In this document: piece by piece, positions 54,469 through 62,989 of the stretch | Layout: each line of letters starts with the position of its first letter | Numbering within the stretch: the stretch's first letter is position 1 | Notes under the pieces: generated by a model | Database searches by the model: none | The model's input: the letters and a program-made list of their open reading frames with translations, nothing else | What the model was told of the DNA's origin: nothing | Source: Flavobacterium amnicola | Lineage (GTDB): Bacteria > Bacteroidota > Bacteroidia > Flavobacteriales > Flavobacteriaceae | Length of the DNA: 64,000 nt | Assembly (NCBI RefSeq): GCF_004122165.1 | Contig: NZ_SBKO01000002.1 | Span: 124,001-188,000, forward strand | Direction: 5' to 3' | Position numbers and translations under genes: made by a program

Positions 54469-55026
54469 ATGAAAACACAAAAAATTTTATCGGTAGCCAT
54501 TTTAGGTATTGCATTAACATTTGGATTTACATCTAATGCACAAAAAACAGTAACTGTTGGGGGAGCTCCAATGTATCCGACAAAGAACATCATTGAAAAC
54601 GCAGTTAATTCTAAAGATCATACTACATTGGTAGCTGCTGTAAAAGCAGGAGATCTAGTTTCCGTATTGTCAGGAAAAGGACCATTCACAGTTTTCGCAC
54701 CCACGAATAGTGCTTTTGAAAAATTACCAAAAGGTACTGTTGAAACCTTATTAAAACCGGAAAACAAAGCAACTCTACAAGCTGTTTTAACCTATCATGT
54801 TGTTTCAGGAAGTATGGATAGCAAAGCCATAGCTAATGCTATTAAAGAAGGTAATGGAAAAGCCACATTAACAACTGTACAAGGTGGAAAACTAGTATGT
54901 TCTATGGATGATAAAAACCTAATCATTACTGACGAGAAGGGTAACAAATCTATGGTAACTATTGCAAACGTATACCAATCCAACGGAGTAATCCACGTAA
55001 TCGATTCTGTTGTATTGCCAAATTAA
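54469..55026 (+). CDS. Fasciclin (FAS1) domain protein, exported
   Basis: 185 residues with a signal peptide (to TSNAQ). A single FAS1 domain spans about residues 50-184: the H1 motif is GPFTVFAPTNSAFEKLP and the H2-type motif is VYQSNGVIHVIDSVVLP, with TYHVVSG between. FAS1 domains mediate adhesion to cells or matrix, and in bacteria are often secreted. It has no sorting tail or lipobox, so it may be periplasmic or released. The ~145 bp upstream spacer holds no clear promoter. Confidence 0.88.
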   Translation: MKTQKILSVAILGIALTFGFTSNAQKTVTVGGAPMYPTKNIIENAVNSKDHTTLVAAVKAGDLVSVLSGKGPFTVFAPTNSAFEKLPKGTVETLLKPENKATLQAVLTYHVVSGSMDSKAIANAIKEGNGKATLTTVQGGKLVCSMDDKNLIITDEKGNKSMVTIANVYQSNGVIHVIDSVVLPN

Positions 55027-55049
55027 CTCAAGCTTTTTTGTCCCACTAT

Positions 55050-55077
55050 AAAAAATCCCTATTCAGGGATTTTTTAT
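55050..55077 (+). terminator. Terminator of fasciclin gene
   Basis: Perfect 11 bp stem AAAAAATCCCT / AGGGATTTTTT with a short loop. Confidence 0.8.
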
Positions 55078-55114
55078 ATATATCGTTTCTTTATTCAAGA
55101 ATTATTGAAATCTT

Positions 55115-55122
55115 TATATTTG
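55115..55122 (+). promoter_or_regulatory. Candidate -7 element TATATTTG
   Basis: TAnnTTTG match 32 bases before the yaaA start. Confidence 0.5.
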
Positions 55123-55154
55123 TGAGTTGAAAACAAAACATTTAAGAACCATTC

Positions 55155-55913
55155 ATGAAAATTGTTATTTCTCCAGCCAAATCATTGGATTTTGAAAAAA
55201 AACTTCCAACGGAAAAGTTTACAAAACCTTCCTATTTAAAGCAAACTAAAGAAATAGTAAAGGTGCTAAAAAAACTGAAACCAAAAGATTTATCAGAATT
55301 GATGGATATTTCTGACGCTTTGGGGGAATTGAATTGGCAACGCAATAAAAAATTTAAAACGCCATTCACTATCGAAAATGCACGTCCAGCGGTTTATGCT
55401 TTTAATGGTGATGTTTATTTAGGTTTGGACGCCTACTCTATTCCTGAAGAAAAATTAGATGTTTTACAAAACAAACTTCGTATTCTTTCTGGGCAATATG
55501 GGATTTTAAAACCATTAGATTTAATACAAGCCTATCGATTAGAAATGAGAACTACACTCCCTATTGGTGAGCATAAAAATTTATATGCTTTTTGGAAAGA
55601 GACACTAACATCTGCATTAAACAAAGAATTGAAAAAGAATGAGTTATTTATTAATTTAGCGAGTAATGAATATTTTTCGGTGATTGATACAAAGAAATTA
55701 AAAGTACCTATTATTACGCCTGAATTTAAAGATTACAAAGACGGAAAATTAAAAATGATTTCTTTTTTTGCTAAAAAAGCACGTGGAATGATGGTGCGTT
55801 ATATTATTGATCATGATGTAGAAAATGTAGAGCAACTTAAAAGCTTTAATTATGAAGGATATGCATTTGATGCCAATCTTTCGAAAGGAAATACATTGGT
55901 TTTTACAAGGTAA
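55155..55913 (+). CDS. yaaA: YaaA family (UPF0246) peroxide-stress protein
   Basis: 252 residues, full length. It starts MKIVISPAKSLDFE, the family's signature, and contains FNGDVYLGLDA and ILSGQYGILKPLDLIQAYRLEM. In E. coli YaaA lowers intracellular free iron under H2O2 stress and binds DNA. Cytoplasmic and monocistronic. A REP-like intergenic element begins immediately after it. Confidence 0.9.
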   Translation: MKIVISPAKSLDFEKKLPTEKFTKPSYLKQTKEIVKVLKKLKPKDLSELMDISDALGELNWQRNKKFKTPFTIENARPAVYAFNGDVYLGLDAYSIPEEKLDVLQNKLRILSGQYGILKPLDLIQAYRLEMRTTLPIGEHKNLYAFWKETLTSALNKELKKNELFINLASNEYFSVIDTKKLKVPIITPEFKDYKDGKLKMISFFAKKARGMMVRYIIDHDVENVEQLKSFNYEGYAFDANLSKGNTLVFTR

Positions 55914-55916
55914 TTC

Positions 55917-56032
55917 GCGTGAGAGATAGCAGTAAAAATCCTTTTAATTTCGATCATTGAGGCACTCGAAATGACGAAATTAAAAGATTGGAACGGATAG
56001 CTCGACCGAGAGAGGAACGAAAGAGGTCACGC
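55917..56032. repeat. REP-like intergenic element with a long hairpin
   Basis: The ~116 bp element is bounded by the inverted ends GCGTGA (55917-55922) and TCACGC (56027-56032). Inside is a ~20 bp stem, 55937-55958 pairing with 55970-55989, around the loop GAGGCACTCG. It then carries GGAACGGATAGC and CGACCGAGAGAGG. I recall similar sequences as dispersed non-coding repeats in flavobacterial genomes, but only one copy is visible in this window. Confidence 0.6.
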
Positions 56033-56040
56033 CCAAATAA

Positions 56041-56073
56041 AAAAAATCCCATCTAAATTAGATGGGATTTTTA
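56041..56073. terminator. rho terminator (bidirectional)
   Basis: Long stem AAAAATCCCATCTAA / TTAGATGGGATTTTT just after the rho stop codon. Confidence 0.85.
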
Positions 56074-56075
56074 TT

Positions 56076-57773
56076 TTAGTCATTCATCGAAATCAAAAAC
56101 TCTTCGTTATTTCTGGTTTTTTTGAATCGATCATTTATAAATTCCATGGCTTCTACTGGATTCATATCGGCTAAGTATTTTCGCATAATCCACATACGTT
56201 GGATTGTTTTTTCGTCTAACAATAAATCGTCACGACGCGTACTTGAAGACGTTAAATCGACAGAAGGGAAAATACGACGGTTTGCAATTTTACGATCCAA
56301 TTGTAATTCCATATTACCTGTACCTTTAAATTCTTCGAAAATTACTTCGTCCATTTTAGAACCTGTTTCTGTTAATGCAGTTGCGATAATACTTAATGAA
56401 CCACCACCTTCAACATTACGAGCCGCTCCGAAGAAACGTTTTGGTTTTTGAAGTGCATTTGCATCCACACCACCACTCAATACTTTACCAGATGCAGGTT
56501 GTACCGTGTTATAAGCTCTTGCTAAACGTGTAATGGAATCTAATAGTATCACTACATCATGTCCGCATTCTACTAAACGTTTTGCTTTTTCTAGTACGAT
56601 ATTAGCAATTTTTACGTGCTCTTGTGGTTCTCTATCGAAAGTGGAAGCCACTACTTCCCCACGCACGCTACGTTGCATATCGGTTACCTCTTCTGGACGT
56701 TCGTCAATTAATAAAACTAACAAATATACTTCAGGGTGATTGGCAGCGATAGCATTAGCAATGTCTTTCAACAACATCGTTTTACCCGTTTTAGGCTGTG
56801 CAACAATCATACCACGTTGTCCTTTACCAATAGGTGAAAACAAATCGATTATACGAGTTGAAATAGAACTACCTCTTTCGGCCAATTTGAATTTTTCTGT
56901 AGGGAAAACCGGAGTCAAGTGTTCGAAAGAAACTCTATCACGCACTACTTGTGGGTCGTGACCGTTAATTTTTAATACTTTAACCAAAGGAAAATACTTC
57001 TCCCCTTCTTTTGGAGGACGCACTACTCCTTTTACTGTATCTCCTGTTTTTAATCCGAATAAACGGATTTGCGAAGTAGATAAATAAATATCATCAGGAG
57101 AAGCTAAATAATTGTAATCCGATGAACGCAAGAATCCATAACCATCTGGCATCATTTCTAAAACACCTTCTGTTTCTATAATTCCTTCAAACTCATAGTC
57201 GGGTTCACGGAAATTATTCGTTTTCTTATGTTTATTATTATTATTATTATGATTGTTTTTGTGGTTGTTGTTTTGTGGAGGAGTTGTTTCGGTATTTTCC
57301 GAAACAGTTGTTACTTCGACAGTAGCAATTGGGGTTTCGATATCGGTTGAAGCATTAGAAGTTGGCTTCTCAGCAGTTGAAACAGCAATAACTTTTTCGG
57401 TGTTTCTATCCTTATTTTTTTGAAACTTTTCTCCTTTTGGAGTAGGCTTCGAGGGATTATTTTTAGGTTGGTTTGGTTTTATTGGTTTCTTTTCCCCTTC
57501 CACAAAAGCGATGGCTTGTTGTACGTTTTCAATTTTTGATGGGGCAGGCTTTGATTTTTCTTCTGGTGCTATTCTCGCTCGTTTGGCTTTTGGAGTATCA
57601 GCAATATTGTTTGCTTCAGGAGTAATTTTTTCCGGATTTGCGGCTTGGTAATCTAAAATTTGATAGACTAACTCGTCTTTCTTTAAAGTTTTAAAACTTT
57701 TAATTTTAGCCACCTTGGCAATTTCTTGTAGCTCATTAAGCTTCATTTCTTTTAAAACAGAAATATCAAACAT
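56076..57773 (-). CDS. rho: Transcription termination factor Rho with extended N-terminal insert
   Basis: 565 residues; E. coli Rho is 419. The Rho_N domain is at 1-50 ([29 protein letters not shown] region), followed by ~140 residues of low-complexity sequence rich in Lys, Pro, Thr and Asn ([17 protein letters not shown]). The cold-shock RNA-binding domain follows (about 195-270; [16 protein letters not shown], the RNP motif), then the ATPase domain with Walker A ([15 protein letters not shown]), Walker B ([15 protein letters not shown]) and the R/Q loops. It is the hexameric RNA helicase that ends transcription. Insert-bearing Rho proteins are known in Bacteroidota; the insert probably adds RNA affinity. 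Confidence 0.95.
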   Translation of the reverse strand: MFDISVLKEMKLNELQEIAKVAKIKSFKTLKKDELVYQILDYQAANPEKITPEANNIADTPKAKRARIAPEEKSKPAPSKIENVQQAIAFVEGEKKPIKPNQPKNNPSKPTPKGEKFQKNKDRNTEKVIAVSTAEKPTSNASTDIETPIATVEVTTVSENTETTPPQNNNHKNNHNNNNNKHKKTNNFREPDYEFEGIIETEGVLEMMPDGYGFLRSSDYNYLASPDDIYLSTSQIRLFGLKTGDTVKGVVRPPKEGEKYFPLVKVLKINGHDPQVVRDRVSFEHLTPVFPTEKFKLAERGSSISTRIIDLFSPIGKGQRGMIVAQPKTGKTMLLKDIANAIAANHPEVYLLVLLIDERPEEVTDMQRSVRGEVVASTFDREPQEHVKIANIVLEKAKRLVECGHDVVILLDSITRLARAYNTVQPASGKVLSGGVDANALQKPKRFFGAARNVEGGGSLSIIATALTETGSKMDEVIFEEFKGTGNMELQLDRKIANRRIFPSVDLTSSSTRRDDLLLDEKTIQRMWIMRKYLADMNPVEAMEFINDRFKKTRNNEEFLISMND

Positions 57774-57921
57774 AAATAGATGTTAGATTAAATTAGATAG
57801 GAGTAAAATGTATGTGATTTTTTTGAATCTTATGTTCCGAAGTATGAAGTGCTTACGGATTGTTAGGGCAATATTACGAATTTTATTTTAGTAAACAATA
57901 GTTTTTTATAAAAAGAAAATA

Positions 57922-57929
57922 TATTTTTG
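57922..57929 (+). promoter_or_regulatory. Candidate -7 element TATTTTTG
   Basis: TAnnTTTG match 18 bases before ATG 57948; the TTG at 57927 is part of it. Confidence 0.5.
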
Positions 57930-57947
57930 CTACTCAATTTTAGTATA

Positions 57948-58358
57948 ATGATTCAAAGAATTCAAAGTGTATATTTAGGTTTAGCATTCGTTGTAATGGG
58001 GATGTTACCATTTGTATTTCACTTGTGGATTGAAAATGATAATAAGGTATACTTTATGAGTAATATGCTTTATGCTGTTCTTTTTGGTTTAAGTACCTCA
58101 TTATCATTATTAAGTTTACTTTCTTTCAAAAAAAGACAACAACAATTTGTGATGAACAGATTGAATATGATATTGAACTTAATTTTACTAGGATTATTTG
58201 TGTTTCGTACACTAAGCATATCTGGAGAAGCTCCTGTAGTTTCGGAGAAGGGTATTGGGATGTTCTTACCTGCTTTAACTATCTTGTTGTTAGTATTTGC
58301 TAACAAAGCCATAAAGAAGGACGAAGATCTCGTAAAATCTGTGGATCGATTGAGATAA
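57948..58358 (+). CDS. DUF4293 membrane protein
   Basis: 136 residues from ATG 57948 (MIQRIQSVYLG, the usual start of the family); the earlier TTG sits in the promoter. Four hydrophobic segments are visible (about residues 8-28, 43-63, 75-93, 108-125). Its function is unknown. It sits divergently next to rho, an arrangement I recall from other Bacteroidota genomes. Confidence 0.8.
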   Translation: MIQRIQSVYLGLAFVVMGMLPFVFHLWIENDNKVYFMSNMLYAVLFGLSTSLSLLSLLSFKKRQQQFVMNRLNMILNLILLGLFVFRTLSISGEAPVVSEKGIGMFLPALTILLLVFANKAIKKDEDLVKSVDRLR

Positions 58359-58387
58359 ACCTATCATCTTAGTTTATTAGTGCGACG

Positions 58388-58416
58388 AAAAATCCTGCCT
58401 TGTGCAGGATTTTTTT
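58388..58416 (+). terminator. Terminator of DUF4293 gene
   Basis: Perfect 11 bp stem AAAAATCCTGC / GCAGGATTTTT with loop CTTGT. Confidence 0.8.
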
Positions 58417-58508
58417 TATTGTTTATGCTCCTATTTCAATTTTTCTAACTAAATTTAGTTAGATAAAAATCATTAAATCATGGTATTTCACAATTAAATT
58501 ATTACTAA

Positions 58509-58516
58509 TACATTTG
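58509..58516 (+). promoter_or_regulatory. Candidate -7 element TACATTTG
   Basis: TAnnTTTG match 19 bases before the NarL-type regulator start. Confidence 0.45.
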
Positions 58517-58535
58517 AAAAACCAATTTATCCCAT

Positions 58536-59201
58536 ATGAACACGAAAATTAAAATTCACTTAGCAGACGACCATCAAGTACTAATTGATGGAATGTTAGC
58601 CGTTCTTAAAACACAACCAGACTATGAAGTTGTTGGTTTTTCATTAAATGGTGAAAACCTTGTAGAACGAGTTGCCCAAAATGATGCTCATATTCTAATC
58701 ATGGACATCAATATGCCTGAAAAAGATGGAATCCAGGTTTTAAGAGAGTTCAATGAAAAAGGGTTTACCTGTAAAGTCATTATTTTATCAAGTTATGACG
58801 ATCCAAAATTAATTAAAGAAGTTATAAAATTAGGCGCCAGTGGCTATTTAACCAAACAATGTGCTGGGGAAAACATTATGGATGCCATTAACTCTGTTGT
58901 ACTTGGACAGCAATATTTTTCTGCGGCTATCAAAGACAAAATTTTTGATACTTTTACCGACAATAATCATGAGAAAGCGCTTAATGATGAGCAAATCATC
59001 TCAAGTATCACCGATAGAGAATTGGAAATTTTAAACTACATCTGCGAAGAGCGAAGTGGTAAAGACATTGGACAAATTTTAAAAATCAGTCCTAATACCG
59101 TGGAAACACATCGCAAAAACTTGATGAAAAAAATCAACGTAAAAAGTACTGTTGGGCTTGTTCTTTTCGCAACAAAACATAACTTAGTAAATTATTCCTA
59201 A
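58536..59201 (+). CDS. NarL/LuxR-family response regulator
   Basis: 221 residues. An N-terminal receiver domain has the acidic pair DD at 11-12, Asp57 (LIMDINMPEKDG) and the conserved Lys (SGYLTKQ). A C-terminal LuxR-type helix-turn-helix (ITDRELEILNYICEE, then ISPNTVETHRKNLMKKI) binds DNA. The kinase gene, 326 bp downstream in the same direction, is its likely partner; a 96-residue unknown gene lies between. Confidence 0.92.
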   Translation: MNTKIKIHLADDHQVLIDGMLAVLKTQPDYEVVGFSLNGENLVERVAQNDAHILIMDINMPEKDGIQVLREFNEKGFTCKVIILSSYDDPKLIKEVIKLGASGYLTKQCAGENIMDAINSVVLGQQYFSAAIKDKIFDTFTDNNHEKALNDEQIISSITDRELEILNYICEERSGKDIGQILKISPNTVETHRKNLMKKINVKSTVGLVLFATKHNLVNYS

Positions 59202-59230
59202 ACAAATATAACCTTAAACAAACAAAAACT

Positions 59231-59521
59231 ATGGCAACTTACACTATGCTAGGCATGTACACCTATGAAAAAATTTCATCAGATGATTTTAAAATTTGCT
59301 TTGAAATTCCAGACAATTGTAATTATGTACTAAATCAAGCTTCTGGGAAATACACGATTGAAATTCATCTTAATGGTGGAGAAAAGTCTCCTTCAACTAA
59401 TTTTGATCAACATTCAGAATCTGTGAGTTTAATTAACGGCGAAATAGATTTAACTTTTGAGCAATATCCGCATAATTCACCTATGATTAACAAGCCTAAA
59501 GCAATTCTAACTGATTCTTAG
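59231..59521 (+). CDS. 96-residue hypothetical protein between a response regulator and its kinase
   Basis: Starts ATG 59231. It has no signal peptide or membrane segment. Predicted to be mostly beta-stranded (YTMLGMYTYEKISSD, FKICFEIPDNCNYVL, YTIEIHLNGG) with a charged, loosely structured C-terminus. No family recognised. It lies 29 bases after the regulator and 5 bases before the kinase, so it is surely co-transcribed; it may modulate the two-component pair, but nothing in the sequence proves it. Confidence 0.6.
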   Translation: MATYTMLGMYTYEKISSDDFKICFEIPDNCNYVLNQASGKYTIEIHLNGGEKSPSTNFDQHSESVSLINGEIDLTFEQYPHNSPMINKPKAILTDS

Positions 59522-59526
59522 AAAAG

Positions 59527-61263
59527 TTGAAAAAAATCACTTTTATATTCACATTTTTTATCTGTTTTGGTTTTCGAGCACAGGAAACCAAAACAGATTC
59601 TATTGATATATACATACAACAAAAAAATCCTATAAAAGCATTAAGCTATTCAAGGACAACTTTGATAAAATTATTAAATGCAAAAAAATACTCTCAGTAT
59701 TGTGACATTGCTTTAAAAAGAGCCCAATTATTTAGAGATTTAAATGACTCTGAAAACGCTCTAACAATTCTTTACGAAGCTTTAAAAGTAGCAGAATTTC
59801 ATAATTTACCTAAACATCAAATTCTCATTCATTGCAAAATTGGAAACGTTCAAATTGATGCATATAATTTTTCAAATTCTAAAAAAGTCGCTTATAAAGC
59901 AAAAAAAATAGCCCATAAACTTAATGATCCTGAATATATTAAAAATGTAAACCAGGTATTATACAAACTCCACACTTCTATTGGATCAGACAGCGCACTT
60001 TATTATTTGAATAAAGTTGCAGCTTATAAAAGCAAATCAAAAGATTATAAAGAAATATCAAGTAATTACAATAATTATTACACGTATTATTCTTCTAAAA
60101 AGGACTATGTAAATGCCAAAAAAAATATTCTGGAAGCTGTAAAATATGCTAAACTAACAAAAGACAAAAAGCAAATTAGCATAATACAAATGAATTTAGG
60201 TGTTTTTCACCTTCAATTTGATAAAAACTATGCTAAAGCTATAGAAATTTTTAAGGAAATCATTGCTAATGAAGCAAATAATGAGTCATCTAGTATGGCC
60301 TCTACTTCCTATTTAAACATTTCATATGCTTATGAAATGTTAGGGGACTACAAAACCGCAATGAAATATAACAATAAATACCTTGAAATTCAAGATGTAG
60401 TTATTAATGGCAGACTAGAACAAGCTTCCCAAGAAATTGAAACCAAATATCAAATTAGTAAAATTGAAGACGAATACAAACATAAAAACCAAGAATTAGC
60501 TGATAAACAAAGAAGAAATCAACGTTTATTACTTTTATTAGGAGCTTTATTTTTATTAGGAATAGGATTGTTTTATATCTTTTTCCAAAACTTAAAATTA
60601 AAACAAAAAAACAAACTGAAAGATCTTGATTCAGATTTACAATACAAAATCATTAGTGCGACACTAGATGGTCAAGATCAGGAACGTACAAAAATTTCAG
60701 AAGTGTTACACGATAACGTAAGTGCTACATTGTCTTCAGTTGGCTTACACCTTTCTGCTTTTGAAAGCTCCTTAACTCCCGAGCAACGCAGTGATTTAAA
60801 AAAAACAAGAGCTTTACTAAAACAAGCCCATGATAAAGTTCGTGATTTATCTCACGAATTGGTTCCACCACTATTAGTGAAATTCGGATTGCAGTTTGCC
60901 TTAAAGGATTTGTGTGAAAACAATTCTAATTCCTTAGTCAAATTTAATTATCATTCTGAATTACCTAAAAGTAAAAAGTTCAATCATGACTTTGAAACCA
61001 AGATATTTTATTTTGTTTCCGAACTTTTTAATAATGCTACCAAGCACAGTAAAGCAACGGAAGTTAACCTCAATTTAAAAGAAATAAATGGGATGCTTCA
61101 AATTATTGTTTCTGATAACGGAAAAGGCTTTAATATGAAGGAAAAACCATTTGGATTTGGTTTAACGCAGATAAGAGCTCGTGTTAAAAACATGAATGGA
61201 AATCTTAAACTCTTTTCAAAACCTGATGAAGGAACCATTATCACCATTACGGTAAAAGAATAA
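59527..61263 (+). CDS. TPR-domain sensor histidine kinase (HisKA_3 type)
   Basis: 578 residues from TTG 59527, which begins a signal peptide (to FGFRAQ). The periplasmic part (about 40-320) has TPR-like helical repeats (AIEIFKEIIANEANN, MLGDYKTAMKYNNKYL). One membrane segment (about 338-357) is followed by a HisKA_3 dimerisation helix with His395 (EVLHDNVSATL) and a HATPase_c domain (ELFNNATKHSKA, SDNGKGFNM, GFGLTQIRARV). This matches the NarX-like architecture pairing with the NarL-type regulator upstream. The periplasmic TPR region probably binds a protein or peptide. Confidence 0.87.
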   Translation: MKKITFIFTFFICFGFRAQETKTDSIDIYIQQKNPIKALSYSRTTLIKLLNAKKYSQYCDIALKRAQLFRDLNDSENALTILYEALKVAEFHNLPKHQILIHCKIGNVQIDAYNFSNSKKVAYKAKKIAHKLNDPEYIKNVNQVLYKLHTSIGSDSALYYLNKVAAYKSKSKDYKEISSNYNNYYTYYSSKKDYVNAKKNILEAVKYAKLTKDKKQISIIQMNLGVFHLQFDKNYAKAIEIFKEIIANEANNESSSMASTSYLNISYAYEMLGDYKTAMKYNNKYLEIQDVVINGRLEQASQEIETKYQISKIEDEYKHKNQELADKQRRNQRLLLLLGALFLLGIGLFYIFFQNLKLKQKNKLKDLDSDLQYKIISATLDGQDQERTKISEVLHDNVSATLSSVGLHLSAFESSLTPEQRSDLKKTRALLKQAHDKVRDLSHELVPPLLVKFGLQFALKDLCENNSNSLVKFNYHSELPKSKKFNHDFETKIFYFVSELFNNATKHSKATEVNLNLKEINGMLQIIVSDNGKGFNMKEKPFGFGLTQIRARVKNMNGNLKLFSKPDEGTIITITVKE

Positions 61264-61758
61264 TCATTTCTTCCCCAATTCTATTATTTCTAAATTTTGA
61301 ATTTTATCGCCATCAATAACAAATCGAAGCATCGTTCGAATTTGATGAAATCCGCTTTTCCCACAGGCTCCGGGGTTCATGTGAAGTAAATCTAATGTTT
61401 TATCAAATTGTACTTTCAAAATGTGAGAGTGCCCACATATAAATAATTTCGGTGGATTCTTTTTTATTTCTTCCCTTATTTCTTGGTTGTATTTTCCGGG
61501 ATAACCACCAATATGTGTTATCCACACCTCCACATCTTCACAAAAAAAACGATTGTGTAAAGAAAATTCCTGCCTTGCTTCTACTCCATCTATATTTCCG
61601 AAAACGGCTCGTAGTGGTTTTAGCTTTTTAATTTCATCAGTTACAGTCAACTCGCCAATATCGCCAGCATGCCAAACTTCGTCCGCCCAAAGCACATGCT
61701 TTAAAATGGCATCATCAATATGACTATGTGTATCCGAAAGTAAAAGGACTTTTTTCAA
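61264..61758 (-). CDS. YfcE/MJ0936-type metallophosphoesterase
   Basis: 164 residues from TTG 61758, giving MKKVLLLSDTHSHID; the longer frame begins in the promoter (-33 region) and adds residues unlike the family. Metal-binding motifs are LLSDTHSH (DxH), HAGDIGE (GD), VFGNIDG (GNxD), CGHSHI (GHSH) and the HMNPGACG segment. Such enzymes cleave phosphodiesters with Mn2+ or Ni2+; the natural substrate is unclear. Divergent from the cysteine desulfurase gene. Confidence 0.85.
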   Translation of the reverse strand: MKKVLLLSDTHSHIDDAILKHVLWADEVWHAGDIGELTVTDEIKKLKPLRAVFGNIDGVEARQEFSLHNRFFCEDVEVWITHIGGYPGKYNQEIREEIKKNPPKLFICGHSHILKVQFDKTLDLLHMNPGACGKSGFHQIRTMLRFVIDGDKIQNLEIIELGKK

Positions 61759-61784
61759 AATAATTCGATTATGCAACGAAATTA

Positions 61785-61815
61785 CAAATTTAATGAGCAG
61801 AAAAAAATTTGACAA
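61785..61815 (-). promoter_or_regulatory. YfcE-like gene promoter (TTG-N20-TAAATTTG)
   Basis: On the minus strand, TTG at 61815-61813 and TAAATTTG at 61792-61785 are 20 bases apart, 26 bases before the TTG start at 61758. Confidence 0.6.
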
Positions 61816-61821
61816 TTGCTT

Positions 61822-61855
61822 TTGTTTTTTGAGATTTCAAATTTTAGTATCTTTG
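61822..61855 (+). promoter_or_regulatory. Cysteine desulfurase promoter (TTG-N23-TATCTTTG)
   Basis: TTG at 61822-61824 and TATCTTTG at 61848-61855, only 6 bases before ATG 61862, implying a nearly leaderless mRNA. Confidence 0.5.
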
Positions 61856-61861
61856 ACAACC

Positions 61862-62989
61862 ATGAAAAACACATATTTAGATAACGCTGCTACTACACCT
61901 ATTCGCCAAGAAGTTATTACAGAAATGACCAAGGTTTTGACCGAAAATTTTGGTAATCCATCTTCTTCACATTCCTTTGGCAGAAGTAGTAAAAATTTAG
62001 TAGAGCTCTCTCGAAAAAATATTGCGAAAAATATAAATTGCTCGGCACAAGAAATCATATTTACATCTTGTGGTACCGAAGCAAATAACTTCATCATTCA
62101 ATCCTGTTTACGTGATTTAAATGTTACCCGCATTATTACTAGTAAAATTGAACATCATGCCGTATTACATACTGTTGAAGTACTTCAAAAACAATATGCA
62201 ATTGATGTTGACTATGTAGCCATTTTAGAAGATGGAACCATTGATTATAACGATTTAGAAGTCTTGCTTGCACAAGATAAAAAAACGTTGGTGAGTTTAA
62301 TGCATGTCAACAACGAAATTGGAACCGTTTTAAACTTAGCAAAAGTAGCCCAGTTGTGTAAAAACAACAATGCCTATTTTCATACCGATACTGTTCAATC
62401 TATTGGAAAAACAGAAATTAACGTACAGGAATTGCCTGTTAATTTTTTAGTGGCTAGTGCCCATAAATTTCACGGACCCAAAGGAATTGGATTTGCTTTT
62501 ATTCGTAAAAATATTGTTTTAAAGCCCATTTTATTAGGTGGTGAGCAAGAAAAAGGATTACGTGCGGGTACCGAAAGCGTTCATAATATTGTTGGAATGG
62601 CAACTGCATTAGACATATCTATACAACATCTTGCTGAAGAAAAAGCATATGTTTCCAATTTAAAAGTCTATTTGATGCAACAATTAGAAATTACGTTTCC
62701 GGAATGCATTTTTATTGGCAATCAAAACGAAGTTTTTTATAATATTTTGAATGTTATTTTGCCATTTGATGAAGCCAAAACCAGCATGCTTTTATTTCAA
62801 TTGGATATTAATGGAATAGCCGTTTCTCGCGGAAGTGCCTGTCAGTCAGGAAGTGTAAAGCCTTCACATGTGCTAGAGGCTTTTGTTGCCAAAGAACATC
62901 TAAACAAACCCAATATTCGAATTTCGCTTTCACACTATAATACAAAAGAAGAAATTGACTATTTAATCAACACTTTAAAGAAAATATAA
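61862..62989 (+). CDS. Cysteine desulfurase (IscS/NifS family)
   Basis: 375 residues from ATG 61862 (MKNTYLDNAATTPIR), chosen because the promoter lies just upstream; an ATG at 61793 is upstream of it. PLP lysine is Lys202 (SAHKFHGPKGIGF); the active-site loop has the catalytic Cys327 in SRGSACQSG. The enzyme moves sulfur from cysteine to a persulfide for iron-sulfur clusters and tRNA thiolation. No isc/suf scaffold gene follows; the next gene starts within its stop codon (TAATG). Confidence 0.92.
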   Translation: MKNTYLDNAATTPIRQEVITEMTKVLTENFGNPSSSHSFGRSSKNLVELSRKNIAKNINCSAQEIIFTSCGTEANNFIIQSCLRDLNVTRIITSKIEHHAVLHTVEVLQKQYAIDVDYVAILEDGTIDYNDLEVLLAQDKKTLVSLMHVNNEIGTVLNLAKVAQLCKNNNAYFHTDTVQSIGKTEINVQELPVNFLVASAHKFHGPKGIGFAFIRKNIVLKPILLGGEQEKGLRAGTESVHNIVGMATALDISIQHLAEEKAYVSNLKVYLMQQLEITFPECIFIGNQNEVFYNILNVILPFDEAKTSMLLFQLDINGIAVSRGSACQSGSVKPSHVLEAFVAKEHLNKPNIRISLSHYNTKEEIDYLINTLKKI

